From positions 434,001 to 498,000 of the forward strand of contig NZ_LAQT01000002.1 in assembly GCF_001294205.1 (NCBI RefSeq): a stretch of DNA of 64,000 nucleotides, read 5' to 3'. Of the stretch, positions 35,821-45,135 are shown piece by piece. Source of the DNA: Amantichitinum ursilacus. Lineage in GTDB: Bacteria; Pseudomonadota; Gammaproteobacteria; Burkholderiales; Chitinibacteraceae. A program made the position numbers and the translations under genes. The notes below the pieces were generated by a model that was given only the letters and a program-made list of their open reading frames with translations, did no database searches and was not told the DNA's origin. Positions within the stretch are counted from its first letter, which is position 1. Each line of letters begins with the position of its first letter.

Positions 35821-36930
35821 ATGCGCATCAACGGTATCGGCACGCTCAGCGCTGTAGTTTCGGCCCTGTTGCTGGCAGCTTGTGGCGGCGACGATGGCAG
35901 CGGCAATGCGGGCGTCGCGACGCCTGTGACGTCCACTGCAAATATCCAGGAAGTGGTTTCGTTTGGCGACAGCCTGAGCGATATCGGCACGTATAACCCC
36001 ACGCTGCTGGATACGGACAAGACCAACGACAATTACGCGGGTTTGCCGTTTACGACCAAGCCGGGCACCACCTGGGCGTCGTACCTGGCGCTGCAATATG
36101 GCTTCTTCCTGCAACCGTACGAACGCGTGGATTGGGGCGTGGTTGGCGTGGCGGGTCAGGGTCGCATCGTTAAACTGGGCGGCACCAGCTATGCCCAGGG
36201 CGGCGCCACGGTACAAACCGAAGCCGTTAACGGCGGCAAGGTGGATGGTTCGGCGCTGGGCTTGCCCGCCGGCACCACCGTGCAGCTGGCCACCGCGCTG
36301 TCGGTCAAGGCGCAGATTGATGAATACCTGACCACGCATACCGCGTTTAACAGCCACCAACTGGTCCTGATTGATGGCGGCGCTAACGATCTGATCAACT
36401 TTGCACAAAAAGTCGCGGCAGATCCGACCCAGGCGGCCAACGCCACTGCGGTGGTCGGCGCGGCCGTTACCGGCATGGTTACTCAACTGGGCCGTCTGCA
36501 AGCGTTGGGCGCCACCAATATCGTCTACGCCAACGTGCCTAACCTGGCGCTGACCCCGGCGTTCTCGGTGGCGGCAGTGGGCGCGCAAGGCAATGGTCTG
36601 GCCGCGCAACTGACCAGCAACTACAACAATGCCGTGGCTGCTGCGATCAAGTCCAACAACCTGAACGTGCAAGTATTTGATGTGTCGGCGATGCTGACCA
36701 ATGTGGTGGCTGCGCCCGCTTCGTTTGGCCTGAGCAACGTCACCACGCCAGCGTGTAACAGCACGCTGAACGGTAGCCTGAGCGCCTTGCCGTGCTCTTC
36801 CGCCACGCTGGTTGCTGCCAATGCAGACAGCACTTATCTGTTTGCTGATGGTCTGCACCCGACCAATGCAGCACACAAGATCTGGGCCGGTCTGGCCGCC
36901 AGCCAGGTGATGGCCGTTATTCCCAAATAA
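35821..36930 (+). CDS. SGNH/GDSL-family lipase or esterase, lipoprotein
   Basis: A 369-aa exported hydrolase. The signal peptide ends in a lipobox LLAAC with Cys21, so the protein is likely anchored in the outer or inner membrane. Block I FGDSLSD carries the nucleophile Ser51, block III is GGAND, and the C-terminal DGLHPT gives the Asp-His pair; the Gly of block II is in the VVGVAGQGR or GGTSYAQGG region. Relatives hydrolyse lipids or esters and some are virulence factors in gammaproteobacteria. AGGAGAG at 35810-35816 precedes the ATG. Monocistronic, ends in a strong terminator. Confidence 0.88.
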   Translation: MRINGIGTLSAVVSALLLAACGGDDGSGNAGVATPVTSTANIQEVVSFGDSLSDIGTYNPTLLDTDKTNDNYAGLPFTTKPGTTWASYLALQYGFFLQPYERVDWGVVGVAGQGRIVKLGGTSYAQGGATVQTEAVNGGKVDGSALGLPAGTTVQLATALSVKAQIDEYLTTHTAFNSHQLVLIDGGANDLINFAQKVAADPTQAANATAVVGAAVTGMVTQLGRLQALGATNIVYANVPNLALTPAFSVAAVGAQGNGLAAQLTSNYNNAVAAAIKSNNLNVQVFDVSAMLTNVVAAPASFGLSNVTTPACNSTLNGSLSALPCSSATLVAANADSTYLFADGLHPTNAAHKIWAGLAASQVMAVIPK

Positions 36931-36952
36931 AAAGCAGCAGGATGGAGCAGGC

Positions 36953-36981
36953 AAAAAGGCGACCGCGAGGTCGCCTTTTTT
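36953..36981. terminator. Bidirectional rho-independent terminator
   Basis: AAAAAGGCGACC-GCGA-GGTCGCCTTTTTT, between the convergent GDSL and comF genes. The A tract and T tract let it work for both strands. Confidence 0.95.
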
Positions 36982-36998
36982 ATGCGCGCAATCCGGTA

Positions 36999-37700
36999 TT
37001 ACAAGGTGCGCGCCAAGACCCACGCGTCGACACGCGCCGCTCCGGCCTGACGCAAGCAGCGCGCGGCTGCGTGCAGCGTGCTGCCCGTGGTCATCACATC
37101 ATCCACCAGCACTATATGCAGACCTGCCACATCGCCATGGGCGCGAAACGCCTGGCGCAGATTGCGACGTCGGGTTTGCCGCCGCGCGCCGGTTTGATGT
37201 GGCGTATCGCGCGCGCGTTGCAACAGTTCCGCGCGCACCGGCACGGCCAGCGCCTGGCCCCACACGCGCGCAATCTCGGCGCTCTGGTTGTAGCCGCGTT
37301 CGCGCAAACGCGCCGCATGGAGCGGAATCGGCACCAGGCACGCCGGTCGCGCTTCAAGGCGTAGCCGTGGCACCGCGCAATGCGCCAGCGCGACACACAC
37401 GCTCCAGCGGCCATTTTTGGCAGCCAGCACCAACGCGCTGATCCAGCCGCCATAGCTGAAGGCGGCGGCAACGTGGACGAAGGCGGGCGGATGCGCTTTG
37501 CAATCATCGCAACGCTGGCCTTGCGCTTGCGGCATGGCGCAGCGCGGACACAGCGCTTGCGTCAGCCAGGGCAGTTCGGCATGGCAGGGCGGGCAGATGC
37601 GCTCGGCGCAGGCGGCGCCACATAGCAGACATTGATCCGGCGGACGCAGCGCGCTTATCTGTCGCCACTTGTTCAAAAACACGCGTTTGAAATTTGACAA
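36999..37700 (-). CDS. comF: ComF family protein (phosphoribosyltransferase-like)
   Basis: ComF proteins are needed for DNA uptake in competent bacteria, probably helping single-strand import in the cytoplasm. The 233-aa product has an N-terminal zinc-ribbon with CLLCG, CPPC, CPRC and CDDC pairs (residues about 24-67) and a C-terminal type I phosphoribosyltransferase domain with the PRPP loop [12 protein letters not shown]. The start at 37700 overlaps the -35 box of the divergent bioB promoter; no strong ribosome-binding site is seen. Other competence genes are not in the window. Confidence 0.88.
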   Translation of the reverse strand: MSNFKRVFLNKWRQISALRPPDQCLLCGAACAERICPPCHAELPWLTQALCPRCAMPQAQGQRCDDCKAHPPAFVHVAAAFSYGGWISALVLAAKNGRWSVCVALAHCAVPRLRLEARPACLVPIPLHAARLRERGYNQSAEIARVWGQALAVPVRAELLQRARDTPHQTGARRQTRRRNLRQAFRAHGDVAGLHIVLVDDVMTTGSTLHAAARCLRQAGAARVDAWVLARTL

Positions 37701-37723
37701 TTGCTTTTGCGCTCACCCAGAAT
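37694..37723 (+). promoter_or_regulatory. Sigma-70 promoter of bioB
   Basis: TTGACA (37694-37699), 18-base spacer, CAGAAT (37718-37723). Consensus -35 and 4/6 -10, 36 bp before the bioB start. Confidence 0.65.
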
Positions 37724-37759
37724 GGTCTGACTGTTGTTCATTACCCAGGAAATAAAAAG

Positions 37760-38749
37760 ATGAATCATCCTGCTGCGCAAACCATCGAATTCCAACGCGC
37801 TACCCCGCATCCCGAATCGGGCCTGTGGTCGGTCGAGGCCGTAGAGGCACTGTTCAATCTGCCCTTTAACGATTTGTTGTTCCGCGCGCAGCAAGTGCAT
37901 CGTGAACACTTTGACGCCAACCGTGTACAGCTCTCGACGCTGCTGTCGGTTAAAACCGGCGGCTGTAGCGAGGACTGCGGTTACTGCCCGCAAGCCGCGC
38001 GCTACCACACGGGCGTGGACAACGAAAAACTGATGAGCGCCGACGAAGTCATCGACGTGGCCCGCATCGCACGCGAAAACGGCGCCAGCCGCTTCTGTAT
38101 GGGCGCCGCATGGCGCGGCCCCAAGCAGCGGGATCTGGACGAAGTAAAGAAGATGATCGCGGGCGTGAAAGCGCTGGGCCTGGAAACCTGCGCCACGCTG
38201 GGCATGCTCAAGCCCGGCCAGGCCGAGCAACTGCGTGATAGCGGTCTGGATTACTACAACCACAATCTGGATACCGCACCGGAAAAATACGGCGATATCG
38301 TCTCAACGCGCGAATACAGCGATCGTCTGGATACGCTGGGCAAAGTGCGCCAGGCCGGCATCAACGTGTGCGCGGGCGGCATTGTCGGTATGGGTGAAAC
38401 GCGTGCCGAACGCGCAGGCCTGGTGGCGCAACTGGCCAATCTGGAGCCGCAACCCGAATCCGTGCCGATCAATAACCTGGTACAAGTGGAAGGCACGCCC
38501 TTGCACGGCACCGAGCCGGTGGACTGGACCGAGTTTGTGCGTTGCATTGCCGTGGCGCGCATTACGCTGCCCAAGAGCTATGTGCGCTTGTCGGCCGGTC
38601 GCCAGCAAATGCCTGAAGCCATGCAGGCGCTGTGTTTTATGGCAGGCGCCAATTCGATTTTCTACGGCGACAAATTGCTGACCACCGGCAACCCGGATGT
38701 AACGCGTGATCGCGCGCTGATGCAAAAGCTGGATATCCAGCCGCTGTAA
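37760..38749 (+). CDS. bioB: Biotin synthase
   Basis: BioB is a radical-SAM enzyme that inserts sulfur into dethiobiotin in the last step of biotin synthesis. The 329-aa protein has the SAM-cluster triad C69-x3-C73-x2-C76 ([12 protein letters not shown]) and the conserved YYNHNLDT, and residues of the sacrificial [2Fe-2S] site at further cysteines ([16 protein letters not shown]). The ATG at 37760 is preceded by AGGA. Other bio genes are not adjacent; it is monocistronic and ends in a long hairpin. Confidence 0.96.
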   Translation: MNHPAAQTIEFQRATPHPESGLWSVEAVEALFNLPFNDLLFRAQQVHREHFDANRVQLSTLLSVKTGGCSEDCGYCPQAARYHTGVDNEKLMSADEVIDVARIARENGASRFCMGAAWRGPKQRDLDEVKKMIAGVKALGLETCATLGMLKPGQAEQLRDSGLDYYNHNLDTAPEKYGDIVSTREYSDRLDTLGKVRQAGINVCAGGIVGMGETRAERAGLVAQLANLEPQPESVPINNLVQVEGTPLHGTEPVDWTEFVRCIAVARITLPKSYVRLSAGRQQMPEAMQALCFMAGANSIFYGDKLLTTGNPDVTRDRALMQKLDIQPL

Positions 38750-38785
38750 CGGTCGTGCCCGGTTTGCCGGGCGGCCGAGCAGGGT

Positions 38786-38821
38786 CACAAGGAGCGCGTT
38801 GCCCCCGACGCGCTCCTTGTG
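38786..38821 (+). terminator. Long hairpin, probable terminator of bioB
   Basis: CACAAGGAGCGCGT and ACGCGCTCCTTGTG form a perfect 14-bp stem around TGCCCCCG; a weak T tail (TTTAT) follows. Confidence 0.75.
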
Positions 38822-38934
38822 TTTATCCAGATTTATATATTAATAAATAATATCAAGGCGATTTAATATTCTTAAATAGAATGTAAAAGCAATGCTAGCC
38901 TGCTTCTTGTCGTCCACTGCGGCATGGAGCACGC
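38822..38934 (+). promoter_or_regulatory. AT-rich promoter region of the DUF2325 gene
   Basis: About 110 bp of strongly AT-rich DNA with a palindrome ATTCT-TAAAT-AGAAT at 38868-38882. It looks like a promoter/operator zone, but I cannot name the regulator. Confidence 0.35.
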
Positions 38935-39228
38935 ATGAAGGCCTATCTCGTCGGCGCTGATCGCCTTGGCAATATCCCTGACTATCTCGCCAGTCAGGGC
39001 ATCCGTATCAACGGCCATTTAAGCGGCCGGGATGCCTCGCACCAACGCAAGCCCGTGAGCGTGCACGGGGCGGATCTGATCATCCTGTTTACCGACTTTA
39101 TGGGCCACAACGTGATGCGCAACTACCGGCAGCTGGCGCAGCAAAACAATATCCGCTTTATTGCCTGCCGCCGTTCGGTGTGTGATCTGCAATTGTCACT
39201 CGGTTCGATCCGGCGCAACGCCAACTAA
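38935..39228 (+). CDS. DUF2325 domain protein
   Basis: A 97-aa single-domain protein matching DUF2325: VGADRLGNIPDYL at the N-terminus, HLSGRD, the central LIILFTDFMGHNVMRNY and a C-terminal RRSVCDLQLSL. The Rossmann-like start and conserved Asp/His/Arg residues suggest a nucleotide- or metal-binding role, but the family has no firm function. It is preceded by an unusually AT-rich promoter region and is transcribed alone. Confidence 0.85.
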   Translation: MKAYLVGADRLGNIPDYLASQGIRINGHLSGRDASHQRKPVSVHGADLIILFTDFMGHNVMRNYRQLAQQNNIRFIACRRSVCDLQLSLGSIRRNAN

Positions 39229-39304
39229 GCCTGGCGCGGGGTGACTGGGCGGGCGGCGGCGACTACACTACGCGCTCCGCCGCCGTTGCCAGAACCCCGC
39301 CCCC

Positions 39305-41230
39305 ATGTCTGATCTGCCGTCCCTCTCGCCCGAACAATCCGCCATTGTGGCCGCCGTGATCAAACGGCAAAGCTACGCCGCGCACTGGCTGGTGGAAGCG
39401 GGCGCGGGCACCGGCAAAACCACCGTGGCTGTGCATGCGCGCGCGGCGCTGGGCGGGCAGGGCACGCTGGCGCTGACGTTCTCCAACGCCGGGCAATTGC
39501 GCTTTCGCCAGGTGCATGAACGTTATTTTCCCGACGCGGCGCTGGCGCGCGATGCGGTCTACACCTTCGACCGGCTGGCCTATGAAGTGCTGTGCGGGCA
39601 CGACCAGGGCGTCAGTTACTCCAGCGATGGTTATTTCACGCCCGAAGAAGTGCGCCGCGGCGTGGTCAATCGCACCGGCCATATGCTGGAACTGCTGGCC
39701 GAGCTGGTGGATGAACTCAACGATCCGTGGGAAGGCGATATCCCGGCGCGCGAAGACGATCTGATCCGCCATCTGGAGCTGATTGCCAATGTGCGGGTGG
39801 CCAATGTGTTCCGCCATCCCAGCATGCAGGCCGAAGAAGAATTTCTGGATGAAGACGATCTGGAGCAGCGCCAGGATTATCTGGCCAGCCTCGATCTGCC
39901 GCCGTGGTTCTACGATTTATTCACCCGCTTTGAACAACGACGCAAAGCCGCCTACCACCTGGTGGGCGTGGAGGGCGCGGCGTACGACCTGGCGGGCGAC
40001 CCGAAAGCGCTGGTGCGCTATTTAAAGGCGCGGCAAATCCACACCATCCTGGTGGACGAATTCCACGATACCAAAGCGTTGCATTTTGATTTGCTGCGCG
40101 TAATGGCAGGCGCGGGCTGCCGTTTGTTATTGATTGGCGATCGGCATCAAGACATCTTTGCCTGGCGCGGTCTGAAGCCGTTTTCCGCGTTTGAGGCCGC
40201 CAGCGCCTTGCCGGGGCTGGAAGTGCTGACGCTGACACGCTCCTGGCGTTACGGCCATCGCATTGCGCGTATTGCCGGGCGCATTGTGCAGCAGTTGCAG
40301 CCGGGTGCAGCGGTCACCAGCGGCGCACGCACGCAACAGGCGCAAACGCGCAATACCTCTGATCTGATCGCGTGGCTGGGCGATTGCCGCGCCCAGGGCG
40401 TGCCGCTGGACACCCATTGCGCCATCCTGCCCACTGCCGCCGATTGCATGGCGCTGCAGCTGCGCTTGCTGGATGCCAACGTGCCGTTCAAGCCGGTGGA
40501 GCGCGTGCCGTATGTTTTTCATGGTCACGAATTCCGTTTATTGCGTGGACTGGCGCTGTTGTACGGCCAGTTGTTCGGACGCTTGCCGGCGTTTCACGTC
40601 AACCATGTGTATGCGTTTGATTTGCTGCTGGATGTGCCCGCGCTTTATCTCGACCCCGACCTGCGCGACACCTTGCGCCACGGCCTGGGTTTAAATAGCG
40701 CGCGCGTGGATGGGCAACGGTTGGTGACCGGCGATGGCGCGATCTTCGGCTTTGCCGTGGCCGAGCTGGCCAAGGTGTTGCCGGCTGAATTGCTGCAACC
40801 GCAAGCGTGGCCCAACTGGTTGGGCGCGGCGATCAAGCATCTGCAGTTGCATGCGCTGCTGCATCAGCGCGCGCAGCATCCGGCGGCGGGGCGGCAGTCG
40901 GGCTTTCTGCTGGATGCGATCGCCGAGCGGTTTGGCCAGACCGAACCCGCCGCATTGCTGGAACATTGGGATGAGCGCATCACGCGCTTTATGAAGCAAC
41001 GCCACGCTGGCGCGCTGGTGTTGACGTCGGTCCTGCACGCCAAAGGCCACGAGTACGAACAAGTGTTGCTACCGTGCGGCCAGGCCGGGTGGCGCGCGCA
41101 TTTGCTACAACCCACCGCGCCGCGCTGGCGCGAACTGTATGTGGCGGTAACGCGCGCCAAAGCGGGCGTGATGCTGGAGATTCCCACGCCTGAGGTGGCG
41201 GAAAAGGCGATTGCCATTTTCGGCCATTGA
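39305..41230 (+). CDS. UvrD/Rep-like superfamily 1 DNA helicase
   Basis: A 641-aa SF1A helicase. Motif I is EAGAGTGKTT (K38), motif Ia LALTFSNAG, motif II VDEFHDT (the usual UvrD form is DEFQD, so Gln is replaced by His), motif III GDRHQDIFAWRG, motif IV in LTRSWRYG, motif V VLHAKGHEYEQVLLP, and motif VI LYVAVTRAK. It is shorter than UvrD or Rep (about 670-720) and has a reduced 2B region. The conserved SNAGQLRF resembles the first-motif neighbourhood of PcrA-like helicases that act in stress responses. No partner gene is adjacent; exact role unknown. Confidence 0.85.
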   Translation: MSDLPSLSPEQSAIVAAVIKRQSYAAHWLVEAGAGTGKTTVAVHARAALGGQGTLALTFSNAGQLRFRQVHERYFPDAALARDAVYTFDRLAYEVLCGHDQGVSYSSDGYFTPEEVRRGVVNRTGHMLELLAELVDELNDPWEGDIPAREDDLIRHLELIANVRVANVFRHPSMQAEEEFLDEDDLEQRQDYLASLDLPPWFYDLFTRFEQRRKAAYHLVGVEGAAYDLAGDPKALVRYLKARQIHTILVDEFHDTKALHFDLLRVMAGAGCRLLLIGDRHQDIFAWRGLKPFSAFEAASALPGLEVLTLTRSWRYGHRIARIAGRIVQQLQPGAAVTSGARTQQAQTRNTSDLIAWLGDCRAQGVPLDTHCAILPTAADCMALQLRLLDANVPFKPVERVPYVFHGHEFRLLRGLALLYGQLFGRLPAFHVNHVYAFDLLLDVPALYLDPDLRDTLRHGLGLNSARVDGQRLVTGDGAIFGFAVAELAKVLPAELLQPQAWPNWLGAAIKHLQLHALLHQRAQHPAAGRQSGFLLDAIAERFGQTEPAALLEHWDERITRFMKQRHAGALVLTSVLHAKGHEYEQVLLPCGQAGWRAHLLQPTAPRWRELYVAVTRAKAGVMLEIPTPEVAEKAIAIFGH

Positions 41231-41648
41231 CAGCGTTAAAAATAAATGCGGCAACAGGGTTGACATGCTGGCGTATGCCAGGGCATCATCCGACCCTTAT
41301 TGCGCTTAAACCGATGTAGTTCCTCAGTTGTACACAAAGTTGTTTTCTCTCCAGCCTTTTCTGGCTGCTCAGTTCAAACACCACACCTGACGCACTCCCG
41401 ACCGCGCAATCTTCCGCCGTTAGCGTAGCTGGCTTTATGCCGGCAAACGGCTGGATCTGCAGCTGCATGGCGAGCCGCTCCTCCGACGGAGCGCCCTCTG
41501 TAGCGCGGCAATGAAGTTTGCTGATGTTCCCGGTCTGATCTCTCACTCTTTCCGTGTACCCCCGCTGACGGGCATTGCCCTCTGCTCCGGCCGCTTGCCG
41601 GTTTGCCTTGTGCTACCTGACGGAATAACGATTCCGAAGGGGTAAACC
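41231..41648 (+). other. Long leader region of an 82-codon gene
   Basis: About 418 bp. TTGACA at 41260-41265 is followed by a palindrome CTGGC-GTAT-GCCAG (41268-41281), which overlaps the spacer of a possible promoter (CATCAT at 41284-41289). If transcription starts near 41296 the leader of the next gene is about 350 nt. A small minus-strand frame (41546 to 41286) lacks support. Confidence 0.4.
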
Positions 41649-41897
41649 ATGGAAAATCTCAAGCATTACGACGTCAATATCGAAGTACGCCCTGTCGACG
41701 TGGGCGCTGGCCTTGATGGCTGGTATCAACTGGTCCGTTTTGACGGCCAACATCGTGTGCCGGTGACCGACTGGCAACGCGTGAACACAGAGCCGATGAC
41801 CATCGTGCATCAAGCTGTTCGCGCCGCGCAGGACACCGCGCTGGCCCAGTTGGCGCGTATTGCGCGTCAACCGCAACGCCGTCGCGCCCACGCTTGA
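41649..41897 (+). CDS. Small conserved-looking protein, 82 aa, unknown
   Basis: A soluble 82-aa protein I do not recognise. The N-terminal two thirds look folded (KHYDVNIEVRPVDVG, DGWYQLVRFDGQHRVPV, WQRV), followed by a helix and a basic tail (RQPQRRRAHA). AAGGGG lies eight bases before the ATG at 41649. It has a very long upstream region and its own terminator downstream, so it is an independent unit. Confidence 0.65.
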   Translation: MENLKHYDVNIEVRPVDVGAGLDGWYQLVRFDGQHRVPVTDWQRVNTEPMTIVHQAVRAAQDTALAQLARIARQPQRRRAHA

Positions 41898-41984
41898 AGG
41901 GCGGCTGCAGGGTGCGCTAACGCAGCCCGCGCCGCTTTCTCCGGCGCGTGACACGCGGCCACGCCGTAGCAACGATACAAAGCA

Positions 41985-42014
41985 CAACGCCGGCAATTGC
42001 CGGCGTTGTTGTTT
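41985..42014 (+). terminator. Rho-independent terminator
   Basis: CAACGCCGGC-AATT-GCCGGCGTTG, followed by TTGTTT, between convergent small genes. Confidence 0.85.
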
Positions 42015-42023
42015 GTTCGGGGT

Positions 42024-42209
42024 TTACATCAGATATTCTTCGCGGTGTTCAGCCATGCTTTCCAGCATTTCGCGCCGCTCTTGCAACGCGCGCCGCGCCG
42101 ATCCCTGGCGCTTGAGCTTTTCTTGCAATCCAAGCGCTACGCCGCGGTCCTCATCCCGTTGATTACGTTCACGAACCATCTCGGCGCATTTGCTAAGTTG
42201 CAACTTCAT
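42024..42209 (-). CDS. Small charged helical protein, 61 aa, unknown
   Basis: A 61-aa, highly charged protein (KLQLSKCAEMVRERNQRDED and a second Arg/Glu-rich helix ending in EEYLM), probably a coiled-coil hairpin. GGAG lies five bases before the ATG at 42209, which is preferred over the longer frame to 42284. No function can be given. Confidence 0.55.
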   Translation of the reverse strand: MKLQLSKCAEMVRERNQRDEDRGVALGLQEKLKRQGSARRALQERREMLESMAEHREEYLM

Positions 42210-42529
42210 GGAGTTCTCCACGGTGGTTGAAGTGGATTCAATGTAGCGCAAACATATTACAACGCCCAGGTGGTAGACACGCATTGTGGTGTAAGCGCTT
42301 CACTTCATCGCAACGTCAGATAAATCGCGCCCTGGCGGGGTGCAACGTGGCGCTGGCGCAACGCCAGCCGCACCAATCGCGTACATGAAGCGTTAATTAC
42401 ACGCTGATGCTTTCGTCATGGCAGCGAGCTGCGGCAGAATGCCCGGACCCCGGTTTCAAGCTGCGCGGGTCATATCCCTGCACCGCGCGTTTTGACCACC
42501 CCGCGACCCTTACCGAGAGTCCTGCCCCG
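42210..42529. other. Intergenic region upstream of the M3 peptidase
   Basis: About 320 bp with no supported gene. A GCTGGCG-CAA-CGCCAGC hairpin is at 42352-42368. No strong promoter was seen. Confidence 0.45.
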
Positions 42530-44413
42530 ATGAAACGCACTGCCTTAGCTTCTGCCGTAGCCATTGCTCTTGCCTTTGCCAGCGTGCCCGCCGCGCAAGC
42601 CGCCACGCCGGTCGCCGCTCCCACCGTGTTCTCGCCCGCCAACCCGCCCGCCGTATGGGATCTGACGCCGCTGTACCCGTCCGATGCCGCGTGGGACAGC
42701 GCCCGCGCCAGTTTGCTGGCCGATTTGCCCAAGCTGTCCGCGCTGCAAGGCACGCTGGGCACCAGCCCGGCCAGTCTGCTAAAGGCGATGACGGCAATTT
42801 CGGACGCGCGCCGCGCGCTGTACCGGCTGGATACCTATGCCAGCCTGAAGGCCGATGAAAACACCAAGATCGACGCCAACCAGGCGCGCCGCCAACTGAG
42901 CGATTCGGCCGGCAACCAGTTTGAACAAGCCACCGCGTTTGTCCCCGCCGAGATTTCGGCCATGGGCAAAGACAAGGTGGAAGGCTATCTGGCCGCGGAA
43001 CCGGCGCTGGGCAAATTCCGCTATCAACTCGAAACCATGCTGCGCCTGGCCGAGCACACGCTGAAGCCCGAGCAGGAAACCCTGCTGGCCGCCGCCGCTG
43101 ACCCGCTGGACCAGCCGCAAGCCATTTACAGTCTGCTGACCAACGCTGATCTGCCGTGGCCGCAAATTACCGTGCGCGGCAAGAAGTACACGCTGGATCA
43201 GGAAACCTATGTGCATCTGCGCGCCGACCGCGATCCACAAGTGCGTGCGCAAGTGTTCAAGGCGTTCTGGCCGGTCTACAAGGCGTACGAGCGCACGATC
43301 GGCGCGGTGTATGTCGCGCATCTGCGTGGCACCGTGTTTAACGCGCGCGCCCGCAAGTTTGATAATTCGCTCGATATGTTCCTGTCCAAAGGCAATACAC
43401 CCGAGGCGGTATATCGCACGCTGGTGGCCGAAACCAACAAGGGCCTGCCCACGCTGCATCGTTACTTCAAGCTGCGCGCGGGCCTGCTGGGCCTGAAGCA
43501 GTCGCAGTATTCCGATATTTATGTACCGCTGGCCACGCCGCCCAAAACCTACACGCTGGCCGAAGCCGAACAGCTAACGTTGAAAGCGGTCGCGCCGCTG
43601 GGCCCGGATTATGTGGATACGCTGGGCAAGAATTTCCTCGGCAGCTGGATGCATGCAGTGCCGCAAGTGGGCAAGCGTTCGGGCGCATATATGAGCGGCG
43701 TGGCGTATGACGTGCATCCGTATGTGCTGACCAGCTTTAACGGTGATTACGAAAGCGTGAGCACGGTGGCGCATGAGTGGGGCCACGCCATGCATTCCGT
43801 GTTGGCCAATGGCGCGCAGCCGTTCGAGACCGCTGATTACGCCATCTTTATCGCCGAGATTCCGTCGACCACCAACGAAATGCTGTTGGCCGATTATGTG
43901 GCGGCGCACGCCAAAACCAAGGCCGAGAAGGTGTATGCGCTTAGCCAGCAACTGGAATTGCTGCGTGGCACGTTCTTCCGCCAGGCCATGTTTGCCGAGT
44001 TTGAACTCAAGTCGCACGAAGCGATCGAGAAAGACCAGTCGCTGACCGGTGCGGACTTGACCAAAATCTACCTGGATTTGCTCAAGCGTTATCACGGTGA
44101 TGCCGAAGGCGTGATGCATATTGATGATCTGTATGGCGCGGAGTGGGAATACATCCCGCACTTCTATACCGATTACTACGTGTATCAGTACGCCACTTCG
44201 ATCAGTGCGGCGGCTTATTTTGCCGAAGGCATCGAGAAGGGCGACACCAAACTGCGCGATCAGTATTTCAATATGCTGAAGGCGGGCGGTTCGGATGATC
44301 CGTATCAGATCGTCAAACGCGCCGGTCTGGATATGGCCAGCCCCGCGCCGTACCAGGCCATCATCGCGCGCATGAACAAAGTGATGGACGAACTGGATGC
44401 GCTGACAAAATAA
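42530..44413 (+). CDS. Exported M3-family oligoendopeptidase (PepF type)
   Basis: A 627-aa zinc metallopeptidase. The catalytic motif HEWGH is at 415-419, with a third ligand in EIPSTTNEMLL about 25-30 residues later, and the C-terminal substrate-binding HFYTDYYVYQYATS is typical of oligoendopeptidase F. Unlike most PepF enzymes, which are cytosolic, the start at 42530 opens with a clear signal peptide (MKRTALASAVAIALAFASV to AQA), so this one should act in the periplasm on short peptides. A longer frame upstream has no start signal. It ends at a strong bidirectional terminator. Confidence 0.9.
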   Translation: MKRTALASAVAIALAFASVPAAQAATPVAAPTVFSPANPPAVWDLTPLYPSDAAWDSARASLLADLPKLSALQGTLGTSPASLLKAMTAISDARRALYRLDTYASLKADENTKIDANQARRQLSDSAGNQFEQATAFVPAEISAMGKDKVEGYLAAEPALGKFRYQLETMLRLAEHTLKPEQETLLAAAADPLDQPQAIYSLLTNADLPWPQITVRGKKYTLDQETYVHLRADRDPQVRAQVFKAFWPVYKAYERTIGAVYVAHLRGTVFNARARKFDNSLDMFLSKGNTPEAVYRTLVAETNKGLPTLHRYFKLRAGLLGLKQSQYSDIYVPLATPPKTYTLAEAEQLTLKAVAPLGPDYVDTLGKNFLGSWMHAVPQVGKRSGAYMSGVAYDVHPYVLTSFNGDYESVSTVAHEWGHAMHSVLANGAQPFETADYAIFIAEIPSTTNEMLLADYVAAHAKTKAEKVYALSQQLELLRGTFFRQAMFAEFELKSHEAIEKDQSLTGADLTKIYLDLLKRYHGDAEGVMHIDDLYGAEWEYIPHFYTDYYVYQYATSISAAAYFAEGIEKGDTKLRDQYFNMLKAGGSDDPYQIVKRAGLDMASPAPYQAIIARMNKVMDELDALTK

Positions 44414-44488
44414 GTGGCTGGATGTCGCGATCCGCAGCGAGGCGGGTCGCGACCACCGGTGTGCGGCGACTTATATATATAGAAATGA

Positions 44489-44514
44489 AAAAACCCGGCC
44501 GAGGTCGGGTTTTG
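44489..44514. terminator. Bidirectional rho-independent terminator
   Basis: AAAACCCGGCC-GA-GGTCGGGTTTT with flanking A and T tracts, between the convergent M3 peptidase and PEP-CTERM genes. Confidence 0.92.
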
Positions 44515-44538
44515 TATTTACAACTTGCCAGCGGCTAA

Positions 44539-45069
44539 TCAAGCACGCTTTTTCTTGCGAGCAGCAACCAGAGCAACCAGGCCCAGACCCATCAGGGCGT
44601 AGGTTTCGGGTTCCGGTACCGGAGCGGTAACGTTGGAAGCGAAAGCGTTGGTGGTCAGGGTGTACAGGCCACCGCTCTTGCCAGTTGCAGTGCCGGTCAC
44701 TTCGTAGAAGTAGTCGCCAGCAGCCAGGCCGTTGAACCAGTTGGTGTTGTCGCCGGTGGTGCCGTCGAAGGAGTAAGAACCGATGGCGGTGGTGCTGCCA
44801 GCCTTGAACAGGCTAACGGTAGCGTCAACGATGTTGTAGCTGAAGCCGACCTTGGCCTTCAGGTTGGTGGAGCTGGCCGAGGAGCCAACATCGCTCAGGG
44901 TTTCCGACAGGCTGAAGTTCAGGATGTCGTCGAACGCGCCGGTCACGCTAACTTGTTTGAAGGACGCATCGGAATCACCGAGCGTACCCAGATCATAGTT
45001 AGCAGCTTGAGCGGACAGGGCTACGAAAGCGGAGGCTGCGGCAACAGCCAGAAATTTGATAGAACGCAT
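44539..45069 (-). CDS. PEP-CTERM protein (FxDxF type)
   Basis: A 176-aa secreted protein with signal peptide (residues 1-22, AQA cleavage), a beta-rich FxDxF-type body (SVTGAFDDILNFSLS), and a C-terminal sorting tag: VPEPETY, a hydrophobic helix (ALMGLGLVALVAA) and RKKKR. Exosortase/archaeosortase-like EpsH enzymes cut at the PEP motif and release the protein to the exterior or matrix; no exosortase gene is in this window. The start is preceded by AAGGAG. Upstream there is a sigma-54-like site and an inverted repeat. Confidence 0.93.
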   Translation of the reverse strand: MRSIKFLAVAAASAFVALSAQAANYDLGTLGDSDASFKQVSVTGAFDDILNFSLSETLSDVGSSASSTNLKAKVGFSYNIVDATVSLFKAGSTTAIGSYSFDGTTGDNTNWFNGLAAGDYFYEVTGTATGKSGGLYTLTTNAFASNVTAPVPEPETYALMGLGLVALVAARKKKRA

Positions 45070-45135
45070 TGTGAAAACTCCTTGTGACAGACTGATATGT
45101 TGGTTTTATGAAAGCCGCCTGCTGACGACGGACTG

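Noticed and set aside
37676-37689. PsrA-like site near bioB (AAAAC-ACGC-GTTTG)
   Set aside because: Lies inside the comF coding start and one arm is imperfect; kept only as a remark.
41286-41546. 86-codon minus-strand frame in the long leader
   Set aside because: No start signal; lies in a leader of a plus-strand gene.
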